Assembly: GCA_902600395.1 (NCBI GenBank)
Contig: CACKJL010000006.1
Span: 1-28,257, forward strand
Reading direction: 5' to 3'
Length of the DNA: 28,257 bases
From: an uncultured Prochlorococcus sp.
Lineage (GTDB): Bacteria > Cyanobacteriota > Cyanobacteriia > PCC-6307 > Cyanobiaceae
Position 1 is the stretch's first letter; every line of letters starts with the position of its first letter. The position numbers were made by a program, and so were the translations under genes. The notes under the pieces were generated by a model. It worked only from the letters and a program-made list of their open reading frames with translations, searched no databases and was not told the DNA's origin. Of this stretch, positions 1-7,074 are shown piece by piece.

Positions 1-1
1 T

Positions 2-211
2 AACGAATCAATCTTAGAGCGCACAAAAACTGAACAAACCCACAGATACATAACATCTGATCATGAAATGAATCTTGTTTTCTCAGAAAATACAGGTGAA
101 TATCTAAACAAAACTTCAGCTAACGCCATTCCTTCCTCCAAAAGTGAAAAAATAACTGAACTACCTGAGAAGAACGAAACTACTGAAATTATTGATACTG
201 CAGAAAATTAA
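2..211 (+). CDS. ndhK: NdhK, NAD(P)H-quinone oxidoreductase (NDH-1) subunit K, C-terminal end only
   Basis: Only the last 69 residues are inside the window; the frame is open from base 2 and stops at TAA 209-211. The segment with ILERTKTEQTHRY followed by DHEMNLVFSENTGEYLNK matches what I recall of the C-terminal extension of Prochlorococcus NdhK. It is hydrophilic and rich in Glu, Ser and Thr, with no cysteine; the cluster-binding part of the protein would lie upstream. NdhK carries the terminal N2 4Fe-4S cluster in the peripheral arm of the thylakoid NDH-1 complex (respiration and cyclic electron flow). The stop codon overlaps the next ATG (TAATG), the usual tight ndhK-ndhJ junction. Identification rests on family memory of this tail plus the following ndhJ start. 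Confidence 0.8.
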   Translation, partial: NESILERTKTEQTHRYITSDHEMNLVFSENTGEYLNKTSANAIPSSKSEKITELPEKNETTEIIDTAEN

Positions 212-294
212 TGGAAAAAGACGGTTTAGCTAAATCCTCAGATACTTCAATAGAAAAAGAAGGCTTTATAAGCCAGTTAATAAAAACATCTTAA
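211..294 (+). pseudogene. ndhJ: ndhJ remnant: first ~22 codons, then early stop; remainder deleted
   Basis: The ATG overlaps the ndhK stop, exactly where ndhJ begins in the ndhC-ndhK-ndhJ operon. The reading frame is only 27 codons long. Its N-terminus (MEKDGLAKSSDTSIEKEGFI) looks like that of HLII Prochlorococcus NdhJ, as I recall it. After Ser-Gln (codons 21-22, ending near base 276) it diverges into five unrelated residues and a TAA. Intact NdhJ is about 160-180 residues, but the rubredoxin gene starts only 72 bp downstream, so a frameshift cannot explain the loss: roughly 450 bp are absent. The bases ttaa at 277-280 could be the old 3' end of the gene, which would place the junction near 276; this is inference. 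NdhJ is a core subunit of the NDH-1 peripheral arm, so the loss would matter. An assembly error in a draft, metagenome-derived or single-cell genome is the main alternative. Confidence 0.8.
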
Positions 295-366
295 AAAATT
301 AATTTTGAATAAAAGTCGCTTAATTAAGCAAAATCTTTTAAAGTTCTTAAAGAATAATAATAAACC

Positions 367-795
367 GTGAGTGAAAACATTCAACCAGCCTCTGAGGAAA
401 ACAAAATAGTTGAAGATTTTGAGAAAGAAAAACTTTCTGAAAATTCCTCAGGAGTTAATGTTGAACAACCTACTCTTAATCTAGAACAAAATAGATTCGA
501 ATGTAGAAGTTGTGGATATATTTATGATCCGTCTGAAGGAAATAAAAAATTAAACATACCTAAAAATACTCCTTTTTCAGAGTTGGATGGAAATACTTTT
601 GCTTGCCCTGTTTGTCGAGCCGGTAAAAATTTTTATAAGGATATTGGATCTAGAGCAAAACCTAGTGGATTTGAAGAAAATTTAGTTTATGGATTTGGAT
701 TTAATAGTTTACCTCCTGGACAAAAAAATATATTGATTTTTGGAGGTTTGGCGTTTGCTGCTGCTATGTTCCTTTCTTTGTACTCTTTGCATTAA
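367..795 (+). CDS. rubA: Membrane-anchored rubredoxin (RubA-type), photosystem assembly
   Basis: 142 residues with a GTG start. A hydrophilic N-terminal extension (1-43) precedes a rubredoxin domain with two CxxC knuckles: C46-R-S-C49 followed by GYIYDP, and C80-P-V-C83 followed by RAGKNF. A single hydrophobic segment at about 120-140 forms a C-terminal membrane anchor. This architecture is that of cyanobacterial/chloroplast RubA, a one-iron electron carrier needed to assemble photosystem I and, in some organisms, photosystem II. The next gene is ycf48, 9 bp downstream, then psbEFLJ, an arrangement conserved in cyanobacteria. The 72 bp upstream (295-366) are AT-rich; because of the ndhJ deletion this gene now lies much closer to ndhK than usual. 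The GTG at 367 is the first usable start in the frame and gives the expected acidic extension. Confidence 0.95.
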   Translation: MSENIQPASEENKIVEDFEKEKLSENSSGVNVEQPTLNLEQNRFECRSCGYIYDPSEGNKKLNIPKNTPFSELDGNTFACPVCRAGKNFYKDIGSRAKPSGFEENLVYGFGFNSLPPGQKNILIFGGLAFAAAMFLSLYSLH

Positions 796-804
796 AATAA
801 TTAA

Positions 805-1818
805 ATGAAAAATTTTTTTACCAGTATTCCTAATCTCCTTTTGTCTGTAGTTCTCTGTTTTGTTTTAAGCAGTTGTTCATCTACAGGCGTCAAGATGAAT
901 GAAAGCAGCCCTTGGAAAACAATTCAGTTTGAAGATCAGGCTAATGCTTTAGATGTTGATTTTATAGATGATAATCATGGGTTTTTAGTAGGCTCAAACA
1001 GATTGATTATGGAATCTACTGATGGTGGTGAAACATGGGAAAAAAGATCATTAGATATTTCTGCTGAAGAGAACTTTCGCCTTCTCGATATTGATTTTAA
1101 GGGTTCTGAAGGTTGGTTAATAGGGCAACCCTCTCTTGTAATGCATACTTTAGATGAAGGTAAAAATTGGACTAGGCTTTCACTTGGGAAGTTACCAGGC
1201 CAACCTTTCTTAGTTACCACTATTGATGAAGGAGTTGCTCAATTGGCAACAACCTCAGCAGCTATTTATGAAACTTCCAATAGCGGTGAAACATGGGAGG
1301 TAAAAGTATCAGATCCTTCGGAACAGGGAGGTATAAGAGATTTAAGAAGAACATCTAGCGGTGATTATGTGAGCGTAAGCAGTCTTGGAAATTTCTTCTC
1401 TACTCTTGATAGTGATAGTAATACTTGGATTGCTCACCAAAGAGCAAGTAGCAAGAGAGTGCAAAGCATTGGTTTCAATCCTGAAGGAAATTTATGGATG
1501 CTTTCAAGAGGTGCAGAAATTAGATTTAATGAAGATTCTAATAACCTAGAAAGTTGGTCAAAGCCTATTATCCCTATTCTTAATGGTTACAATTATTTAG
1601 ATATGGGATGGGATCCAAATGGTGACATATGGGCTGGCGGTGGTAATGGCACTTTAATAGTAAGTAAAGATCAAGGTGAAACTTGGAATTCAGATCCTCT
1701 TGCTTCTGCATTGCCTACTAACTATATAAAAATAGTTTTTCTCGATAAGGAGTCTTTAGATAATCAAAAAGGATTCATACTTGGCGAGCGTGGTTACATT
1801 CTTAAATGGAATGGCTAA
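805..1818 (+). CDS. ycf48: Ycf48 (HCF136), photosystem II assembly factor, lipoprotein
   Basis: 337 residues. The N-terminus is a lipoprotein signal: basic start, hydrophobic stretch at 10-22, then the lipobox L21-S-S-C24. The mature part is a beta-propeller built of repeats ending in G-x-T/N-W boxes: DGGETWEK near 73-80, DEGKNWTRL near 117-125, SGETWEV near 160-166 and DQGETWNSD near 289-297. Ycf48 binds newly made pD1 and the D1/D2-cytochrome b559 reaction-centre intermediate on the lumenal side, helping early photosystem II assembly and repair. Its position between rubredoxin and psbE fits that role, since cytochrome b559 is the partner of the first assembly intermediate. Length is normal for the family. 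Confidence 0.96.
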   Translation: MKNFFTSIPNLLLSVVLCFVLSSCSSTGVKMNESSPWKTIQFEDQANALDVDFIDDNHGFLVGSNRLIMESTDGGETWEKRSLDISAEENFRLLDIDFKGSEGWLIGQPSLVMHTLDEGKNWTRLSLGKLPGQPFLVTTIDEGVAQLATTSAAIYETSNSGETWEVKVSDPSEQGGIRDLRRTSSGDYVSVSSLGNFFSTLDSDSNTWIAHQRASSKRVQSIGFNPEGNLWMLSRGAEIRFNEDSNNLESWSKPIIPILNGYNYLDMGWDPNGDIWAGGGNGTLIVSKDQGETWNSDPLASALPTNYIKIVFLDKESLDNQKGFILGERGYILKWNG

Positions 1819-1832
1819 ATCTGTAATAAATT

Positions 1833-1862
1833 AAAAAAAAAATAAAAAAAAAATAAAAAAAA
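1833..1862. repeat. Three A-tracts in 11-bp register upstream of psbE
   Basis: Bases 1833-1842 are ten A, 1843 is T, 1844-1853 are ten A, 1854 is T, and 1855-1862 are eight A, followed by T. This gives nearly three 11-bp units of A10-T between the ycf48 stop and psbE. Such tracts can act as UP-like promoter elements or stiffen DNA; which, if either, applies here is unknown. Homopolymer length errors in sequencing are possible. Confidence 0.7.
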
Positions 1863-1880
1863 TATTAATTTTGGATTAAT

Positions 1881-1909
1881 TTAACAACTGTCTGTAACCA
1901 AGCTGTTAA
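1881..1909. promoter_or_regulatory. Imperfect inverted repeat in the psbE leader/promoter region
   Basis: TTAACAACT at 1881-1889 is complementary to AGCTGTTAA at 1901-1909 with one mismatch, separated by 11 bases. It lies 58-86 bp upstream of the psbE ATG, after the A-tracts. No T-run follows directly, so an operator or leader hairpin is more likely than a terminator for ycf48. No known factor is assigned. Confidence 0.3.
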
Positions 1910-1966
1910 ATTCTTCGCGAACTTATGATTTTACACTGTAAGATCATATGGTAAACATTTGTGATT

Positions 1967-2215
1967 ATGGCCGCAGGTTCAACGGGTGAACGCCCATTCT
2001 TTGAAATAATCACCAGTATTAGGTACTGGATTATTCATGCAGTAACATTACCAGCTATCTTTATAGCAGGCTTCTTATTCGTATACACAGGTTTGGCTTA
2101 CGACGCTTTCGGTACTCCTCGTCCTGATAGTTACTTTCAGGCATCTGAAGCAAAAGCTCCTGTTGTAACTCAAAGATTTGAAGCGAAGTCTCAACTTGAT
2201 TTAAGAACAAAATAA
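1967..2215 (+). CDS. psbE: PsbE, cytochrome b559 alpha subunit
   Basis: 82 residues from the ATG at 1967, which gives the canonical start MAAGSTGERPF; an in-frame GTG at 1961 would add two unneeded residues. One transmembrane helix at about 19-43 carries the heme-ligating histidine H24 in RYWIIHAVTLP, followed by the conserved GLAYDAFGTPRPDSYF lumenal segment. With PsbF it binds the heme of cytochrome b559 in the photosystem II reaction centre and nucleates D2-side assembly. It is first in the tight psbE-psbF-psbL-psbJ operon, with psbF starting 2 bp after its stop. Confidence 0.98.
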   Translation: MAAGSTGERPFFEIITSIRYWIIHAVTLPAIFIAGFLFVYTGLAYDAFGTPRPDSYFQASEAKAPVVTQRFEAKSQLDLRTK

Positions 2216-2217
2216 CT

Positions 2218-2364
2218 ATGTCTAATTCTCAAGCTCCAATGCAGGCTGCGGAAGTCCGCGTTTATCCTATATTTACTGTTCGTTGGCTAGCAGTTCACGC
2301 TTTAGCTATCCCATCAGTATTCTTTTTAGGTTCCATTGCTGCTATGCAATTCGTAGCCCGATAA
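2218..2364 (+). CDS. psbF: PsbF, cytochrome b559 beta subunit
   Basis: 48 residues, ATG at 2218 and TAA at 2362-2364. The hydrophilic N-terminus is followed by [18 protein letters not shown], the family signature, with heme-ligating H27 and one transmembrane helix, ending in AMQFVAR. It pairs with PsbE to hold the b559 heme through one histidine from each chain. It sits 2 bp after psbE and 11 bp before psbL. A longer frame in another register (from 2283) overlaps it and should not be taken as the gene. Confidence 0.97.
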
Positions 2365-2375
2365 ATTTAAAAATC

Positions 2376-2495
2376 ATGCAAGTAAACGAAAATCCTAATA
2401 AAGTTCCAGTTGAACTTAATCGTACAAGCCTTTATTTAGGCTTACTATCAGTCTTTGTATTGGGAATTTTATTTTCCAGTTACTTTTTCAATTAA
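2376..2495 (+). CDS. psbL: PsbL, photosystem II reaction-centre protein L
   Basis: 39 residues from the ATG at 2376. The sequence [19 protein letters not shown] is the PsbL signature, followed by a single transmembrane helix and the terminal SSYFFN. An upstream in-frame start at 2283 would run through psbF and is rejected. PsbL lies at the monomer interface of photosystem II and protects the acceptor side from back-flow of electrons. Third gene of psbEFLJ, with psbJ following after 9 bp. Confidence 0.97.
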
Positions 2496-2504
2496 ATTAA
2501 AACT

Positions 2505-2702
2505 ATGAGTAAATTAAAAGGACCTGATGGAAGAATTCCAGACAGACTTCCCGACGGTAGACCAGCAGTTGCATGGGAAAGAAGATGGACTGAAGGTACT
2601 CTTCCTCTATGGCTTGTTGCTACAGCAGGTGGAATTGCAGTTATCTTCGTTTTAGGTATATTCTTCTATGGTTCATACCAAGGCGTTGGAGCTGGGGGCT
2701 AA
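2505..2702 (+). CDS. psbJ: PsbJ, photosystem II reaction-centre protein J
   Basis: 65 residues. It begins MSKLKGPDGRIPDRLPDGRP, the extended N-terminus typical of marine picocyanobacterial PsbJ, followed by one transmembrane helix (about 35-55) and the C-terminal YGSYQGVGAGG. PsbJ regulates electron flow at the quinone side and takes part in PSII assembly. It is last in psbEFLJ. Only 43 bp separate it from the 3' end of the convergent mtnP and I see no strong terminator hairpin there. Confidence 0.97.
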   Translation: MSKLKGPDGRIPDRLPDGRPAVAWERRWTEGTLPLWLVATAGGIAVIFVLGIFFYGSYQGVGAGG

Positions 2703-2745
2703 CAAATTTTTACCCTGACCTTACAATCACTAATAACAAGTAAGC

Positions 2746-3639
2746 CTAATAAGAATCAGTAAATATCCTTAGTTTCTCTTTTGTGGAGCTTGGGATATTT
2801 TCTTTTTGGGTTATCAATCCATCTTTTAAAGAAAAATGAGACTTACTTTTTGGTCTTTCTTTTTCAATTAATTTAGCTACTTCAAATATTATTTTATTAG
2901 CTACTTCGGTATTTGATCTAAGATTATCCAAAACCATCTCTACAGAAACTTCTTGATGAGTTTGATGCCAGCAATCATAATCAGTAACCATAGATAATGA
3001 GGAGTAAGCCATTTCAGCTTCTTTAGCTAATCTTGCTTCTGTGTGGTTCGTCATTCCAATTATTGAACATCCCCAACTCCTATATAAATTAGATTCTGCT
3101 CTAGTTGAGAAAGCGGGACCTTCCATTGCTAGATAGGTACCCCCTCTATGTAATTGTCTACCGCCAGGAATATTTTTTTCTCCGATTTCACTTAATATAC
3201 GTGATAAATTTGTGCAAAAGGGATCTCCCATAGTTACGTGAGCAACAGCTCCCTCATTAAAGAAGGTTGCAGGTCTATTTTTAGTCCGGTCTATAAATTG
3301 ATCTGGAACCACTATATCAAGTGGCCTTATCTGTTCTTGTAATGAACCAACTGCTGATGGAGCAATAATCCATCTTACTCCTATTGATCTTAGAGCCCAA
3401 ATATTAGCTTTGTAAGGGATTTCAGAAGGATTTAAACTATGTGTTCTGCCATGTCTAGGAATAAATGCTATCTCTAGGTTTCCAAGATTATATACTTTTA
3501 TTGAATCAGAAGGTTTACCATAGGGAGTATTGATTTCTAGTTCTCTTAAGTACTCTATTTGATCCATTGAATAAAATCCACTTCCACCAATCACTCCTAA
3601 TCTTGATTTTTCAATTGGTAATAAATGTTCTTTATTCAT
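2746..3639 (-). CDS. mtnP: MtnP, S-methyl-5'-thioadenosine phosphorylase
   Basis: 297 residues of the nucleoside phosphorylase family. Visible signatures are GVIGGSGFY (15-23), the phosphate-site segment RHGRTH (62-67), PSEIPYKANIWAL, the long match PLDIVVPDQFIDRTKNRP (107-123), AMEGPAFSTRAES (171-183) and the C-terminal TDYDCWH (219-225). These follow human MTAP closely. The enzyme cleaves MTA, the by-product of polyamine and other SAM-dependent pathways, to adenine and 5-methylthioribose-1-phosphate. metK, the source of SAM, lies elsewhere in the window. It is transcribed divergently from selD with just 10 bp between start codons, so any promoter must lie inside the neighbouring coding sequence. 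Confidence 0.95.
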   Translation of the reverse strand: MNKEHLLPIEKSRLGVIGGSGFYSMDQIEYLRELEINTPYGKPSDSIKVYNLGNLEIAFIPRHGRTHSLNPSEIPYKANIWALRSIGVRWIIAPSAVGSLQEQIRPLDIVVPDQFIDRTKNRPATFFNEGAVAHVTMGDPFCTNLSRILSEIGEKNIPGGRQLHRGGTYLAMEGPAFSTRAESNLYRSWGCSIIGMTNHTEARLAKEAEMAYSSLSMVTDYDCWHQTHQEVSVEMVLDNLRSNTEVANKIIFEVAKLIEKERPKSKSHFSLKDGLITQKENIPSSTKEKLRIFTDSY

Positions 3640-3649
3640 AGTGATGTAA

Positions 3650-5821
3650 ATGGCTTTTAATCATCTGGTACTAATTGGAGGGGGACACTCAAATGTTTCT
3701 TTATTGAAGAAATGGTTAATGTTTCCGAAATTAATGCCAGAAATTCCTGTTTCAATTATATCTAGAGATTCTCATTTGGTTTATTCGGCTATATTCCCAT
3801 CGGTGATTTCAAAATCAATCACTTTAGAAGAGAGTTTAATTGATATAAGATCTTTAGCAAAAAATGCAAAAGTATCTTTTATAGAAGAAGAAGTAAAGGA
3901 TATTGATTTCAATTTAAAGAAAATTGTTTTAAGTAATAGACCTTCAGTTAATTATTCGAAGTTGGTGCTTAATTATGGAAGTCAAACAATAATTCCAAAA
4001 GAATTTGAATCACTAGTTAAAAATCGAAATGCTTTTTCAATTAAACCTTTTTTAAGGGCTTATGACTCAATACTAAAAGAGGACATTTTTGATTCAGTTA
4101 ATGAACTTCCATTTGTTATTGTTGGGAGTGGCCTTGCTGCAATTGAAGTATCATATGCTTTAAGAAAAAGATGGGTAAATAGACCTTTAAAACTATTATG
4201 TGATTCAAGAAAAATTAATAATAAAATTCTGAAAAGTTTACGGAATTCCAATATTGATTTAGTTGAAAAACTTAATTTTGATTATGGCAAGATTCTTTTA
4301 TGTACTGGAAATACATCTCCGTTATGGACACAAAAAAAATTATTATATTCGGATTCTTATGGCAGAATAATTACAAATCAGAATTTGCAGATAAAAACTT
4401 TATCTGGAATCTTTGCTGTCGGTGATTGCGCAGTAGTAGGTTCAGCAAAAAGACCAGCATCGGGAGTTTTTGCAGTAAAAGTTGTAAATACATTAGTACA
4501 AAATCTAAAAAAAGATATAGAAGGGAGATCATTAAAAAAGTGGTTTCCTCAAAAGATCGGATTGCAAATAGTAAATATATTTCCAAGCCATCATCCAAAG
4601 GCTTTTGCTATTTATCGCAATTTTGTTTTCGGCCCTTCTTTTATTTTTTGGATTTTAAAGTATAAAATTGATCTCAACTTTATTAAAAAGTTCAGATCAA
4701 AAAGGCTAATTATGAAAGGTAGTGGGAAAAATATTTCATTAAATGATTGCAGGGGTTGTGCAGCTAAAATCCCTCAGATTGTTTTGAATAAATCATTAAT
4801 AAATTCTAATTTAGATTCTTTTGCTTTATCTCCTGAAGATTCAGTTGAGATATATCAAAATGGTAAAGATATTATCTTGCAAAGTGTAGATGGATTCCCT
4901 GCTTTGGTAAGTGATCCTTGGCTTAATGCAAAAATTACTACTATGCATGCTTGCTCAGATTTGTGGGCATGCGGCGCAAAACTTTCATCTGCACAGGCTT
5001 TAATATCATTACCAAAAGTTGAAAGGGAATTTCAGAGTTACCTCTTTTCTCAATCCCTTCAAGGTATTAAATCAACAGTTGAGGATAATGGAGGTGAATT
5101 ACTTGGAGGCCATACTTTCGAGGCAAGAAGTTTAGTAAATAAACCTTATTCATCAGGAATAGATATTTCTTTAACTGTCCAAGGCATTTTGAAAAATGGA
5201 GCAAAACCATGGCTTAAATCTGGAATGAAAATTGGAGATATTCTCATGATGTCTAGACCTCTGGGCGTTGGGATTTACTTTGCCGGTCAAATGCAAAATA
5301 TTAATATGCTAGGTAGTTCTTCTGAAGTAATTAATAATTTAGTAAAAAGCCAGCAATATTTGATTGATGAAATTTATCTTTTTCAAAGTCAATATAAAGA
5401 ATCATTAGTGAATGCTGCGACTGACATTACTGGATATGGATTTATTGGACATCTTAAAGAAATGGTCGAATCATCTAATTTATATAGGCAAAGCAATAAT
5501 CTTGAGCAACTAAAAGTTTTATTAGATTTATTTGCATTTAAAGCTTATCCTGGAGTATTTGATTTAATAAGAAAAGATGTTAAAAGTACTTTTTTTGAAT
5601 CTAATAAAGAAATTTTTGACAAAATTTATAAAGTAAATAAGCAAAAAAGAATAATTAATTTTTTAAACGAAAATTCATTAGATCAAGAGACTTTTAACGA
5701 GAGAATATCATTATTATTAGATCCTCAAACATGTGGCCCATTGTTGATTAGTTGCAATCGTAAATATGAAAATGTTCTAAATGATAAATGGTACAAGATT
5801 GGAGAAGTTGTAAAAATGTAA
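3650..5821 (+). CDS. selD: NADH-dehydrogenase-like / SelD fusion, selenide water dikinase
   Basis: 723 residues in two parts. Residues 1-350 are a pyridine-nucleotide-disulphide oxidoreductase-like flavoprotein: dinucleotide loop LIGGGHSN (8-15), second loop VIVGSGLAAIE (157-167) and the FAD-binding end GIFAVGDCA (253-261). Residues 360-723 are SelD: DCRGCAAKI (366-374), where C370 aligns with the essential Cys17 of the E. coli enzyme, then SVDGFPALVSDPW, the HACSDLWACGA metal/ATP region (433-443) and the glycine-rich LGGHTFE. The position of E. coli Cys19 is alanine here. SelD makes selenophosphate from selenide and ATP. The fusion is known in cyanobacteria and other microbes; the flavin domain may supply reduced selenium, which is inference. 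The likely use is 2-selenouridine in tRNA, not selenocysteine, but no partner gene is in view. It ends flush against the convergent cca gene with no intergenic base. Confidence 0.93.
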   Translation: MAFNHLVLIGGGHSNVSLLKKWLMFPKLMPEIPVSIISRDSHLVYSAIFPSVISKSITLEESLIDIRSLAKNAKVSFIEEEVKDIDFNLKKIVLSNRPSVNYSKLVLNYGSQTIIPKEFESLVKNRNAFSIKPFLRAYDSILKEDIFDSVNELPFVIVGSGLAAIEVSYALRKRWVNRPLKLLCDSRKINNKILKSLRNSNIDLVEKLNFDYGKILLCTGNTSPLWTQKKLLYSDSYGRIITNQNLQIKTLSGIFAVGDCAVVGSAKRPASGVFAVKVVNTLVQNLKKDIEGRSLKKWFPQKIGLQIVNIFPSHHPKAFAIYRNFVFGPSFIFWILKYKIDLNFIKKFRSKRLIMKGSGKNISLNDCRGCAAKIPQIVLNKSLINSNLDSFALSPEDSVEIYQNGKDIILQSVDGFPALVSDPWLNAKITTMHACSDLWACGAKLSSAQALISLPKVEREFQSYLFSQSLQGIKSTVEDNGGELLGGHTFEARSLVNKPYSSGIDISLTVQGILKNGAKPWLKSGMKIGDILMMSRPLGVGIYFAGQMQNINMLGSSSEVINNLVKSQQYLIDEIYLFQSQYKESLVNAATDITGYGFIGHLKEMVESSNLYRQSNNLEQLKVLLDLFAFKAYPGVFDLIRKDVKSTFFESNKEIFDKIYKVNKQKRIINFLNENSLDQETFNERISLLLDPQTCGPLLISCNRKYENVLNDKWYKIGEVVKM

Positions 5822-7069
5822 TTAATTTCTATTTAATTTGTCAATTTCCAAATATCTTAATCTTTTGATTTCCTTTCCCATCTCCTTCCCTGGGTCCCAT
5901 CCTTCTTTTTTTAAAGTTGCTCCATCTTTTTTTGATTTGATAAATTTGTAAATAAATAACCACTTAAACAATTTACGCCAGTATGGTCCTCCATCACAGA
6001 TTAATAATTTGACTGTCTCATCGTTAAGGTTTCTTTCCTCAATAAATTCTGTCCAACTTGATGGAGAAAAATCATTGAAATTTTTTTGGTTTGTATTTAA
6101 TATCTTTTTGATATTTAAATAATCTTCTAATATTTTTATCTCACTATTATTTACCAAAAATCTTTGACATGCTTTTTCTAAATCTTCTGAATCTTTTAAT
6201 AAGTAAAGCATATGATTTCCCTTTAACTTCTTTATCCAATTTAGTCCTCTTAAAAACCTTTTATCGACTTTAATATTTTCATTTAAGATTGAGATAATTT
6301 CCCATTTATGAATTATCGAAATTACATTAGTCAAATTATCGTGTTTGCATATTTCAGCTAGTTCCATCCTTATTCGAATGCCTAGTGCAGGAGGGTAAAT
6401 CATTTTCTGATGAGTTTCTGAACTTTTCCATGGCCATTGTCTAACTGTTTCTTGAGATTGTTTGAGTGAATTATTTGAAATATTGAAATCTAACCTTGAA
6501 GCATATTTTGCACATCTAATTAATCTACTTGGATCATCTGAAATACTATTACTGTGAAGTAAGTTCAATCTTTTACTTTTTATATCAGAAATTCCTTCAT
6601 AAAGATCATAGATTTTCCTTGTCGAGACCTCAAAGGCTATTGAATTTATAGTGAAATCTCTCCTCTTAAGATCCTCCTCAATAGTACTTTTATTTACTGT
6701 GGGATTTAAGCCTGGAGCAGAATAAATTTCTTTTCTTGCAGAAGCAATATCAATTTTATAGTCATTAATATTTATTTCTACAGTGTTGTATAAATTAAAT
6801 TCCTTGATTAGACATAAATCTACATTTGCAATATTTTTTTTTATAAATTTTGCAAGAGAAATAGAGGATCCTTCAATAACAAGATCAATATCTACAGGTT
6901 TAGAAAACGATTTTTTGTGGAATTTACTAATTAACAAATCTCTTAAATAACCGCCAACAAAAGCCACTCTAATATTGTTATTAGATTCTATGTATTTAGT
7001 AATAAGGTTATATAGGTTAAATGGAGTTTTGATTAATTCCCCTTGGATGTAATCAGAGATATCGTTCAT
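5822..7069 (-). CDS. cca: tRNA nucleotidyltransferase (CCA-adding, class II / poly(A) polymerase family)
   Basis: 415 residues. The nucleotidyltransferase head shows VGGYLRD (38-44), the catalytic acid pair D60-I-D62, the third acid in KIDIASAR (105-112) and the class II signature RRDFTINSIAF (136-146), then DDPSRLIRCAKYASRLDF (178-195). The C-terminal half is a divergent helical body and tail. It adds or repairs the 3' CCA of tRNAs; the two tRNA genes in this window do not encode CCA, so the enzyme is needed. PcnB-type poly(A) polymerase is the alternative name for the same family. The ATG is 5 bp after the stop of uvrD, so the two genes are probably cotranscribed. The stop abuts the selD stop directly. 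Confidence 0.9.
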   Translation of the reverse strand: MNDISDYIQGELIKTPFNLYNLITKYIESNNNIRVAFVGGYLRDLLISKFHKKSFSKPVDIDLVIEGSSISLAKFIKKNIANVDLCLIKEFNLYNTVEININDYKIDIASARKEIYSAPGLNPTVNKSTIEEDLKRRDFTINSIAFEVSTRKIYDLYEGISDIKSKRLNLLHSNSISDDPSRLIRCAKYASRLDFNISNNSLKQSQETVRQWPWKSSETHQKMIYPPALGIRIRMELAEICKHDNLTNVISIIHKWEIISILNENIKVDKRFLRGLNWIKKLKGNHMLYLLKDSEDLEKACQRFLVNNSEIKILEDYLNIKKILNTNQKNFNDFSPSSWTEFIEERNLNDETVKLLICDGGPYWRKLFKWLFIYKFIKSKKDGATLKKEGWDPGKEMGKEIKRLRYLEIDKLNRN

Positions 7070-7074
7070 GAGTT

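Noticed and set aside
975..1220. 81-residue frame antisense to ycf48
   Set aside because: Lies fully within the well-conserved Ycf48 gene, no family features and no start context.
2283..2495. 70-residue open frame with an upstream start for PsbL
   Set aside because: Its first 31 residues run out of frame through psbF; the PsbL sequence begins at the ATG at 2376.
4426..4665. 79-residue frame inside selD
   Set aside because: Shares DNA with the continuous fusion protein and has Ser/Lys-rich low-complexity composition typical of AT-rich shadows.
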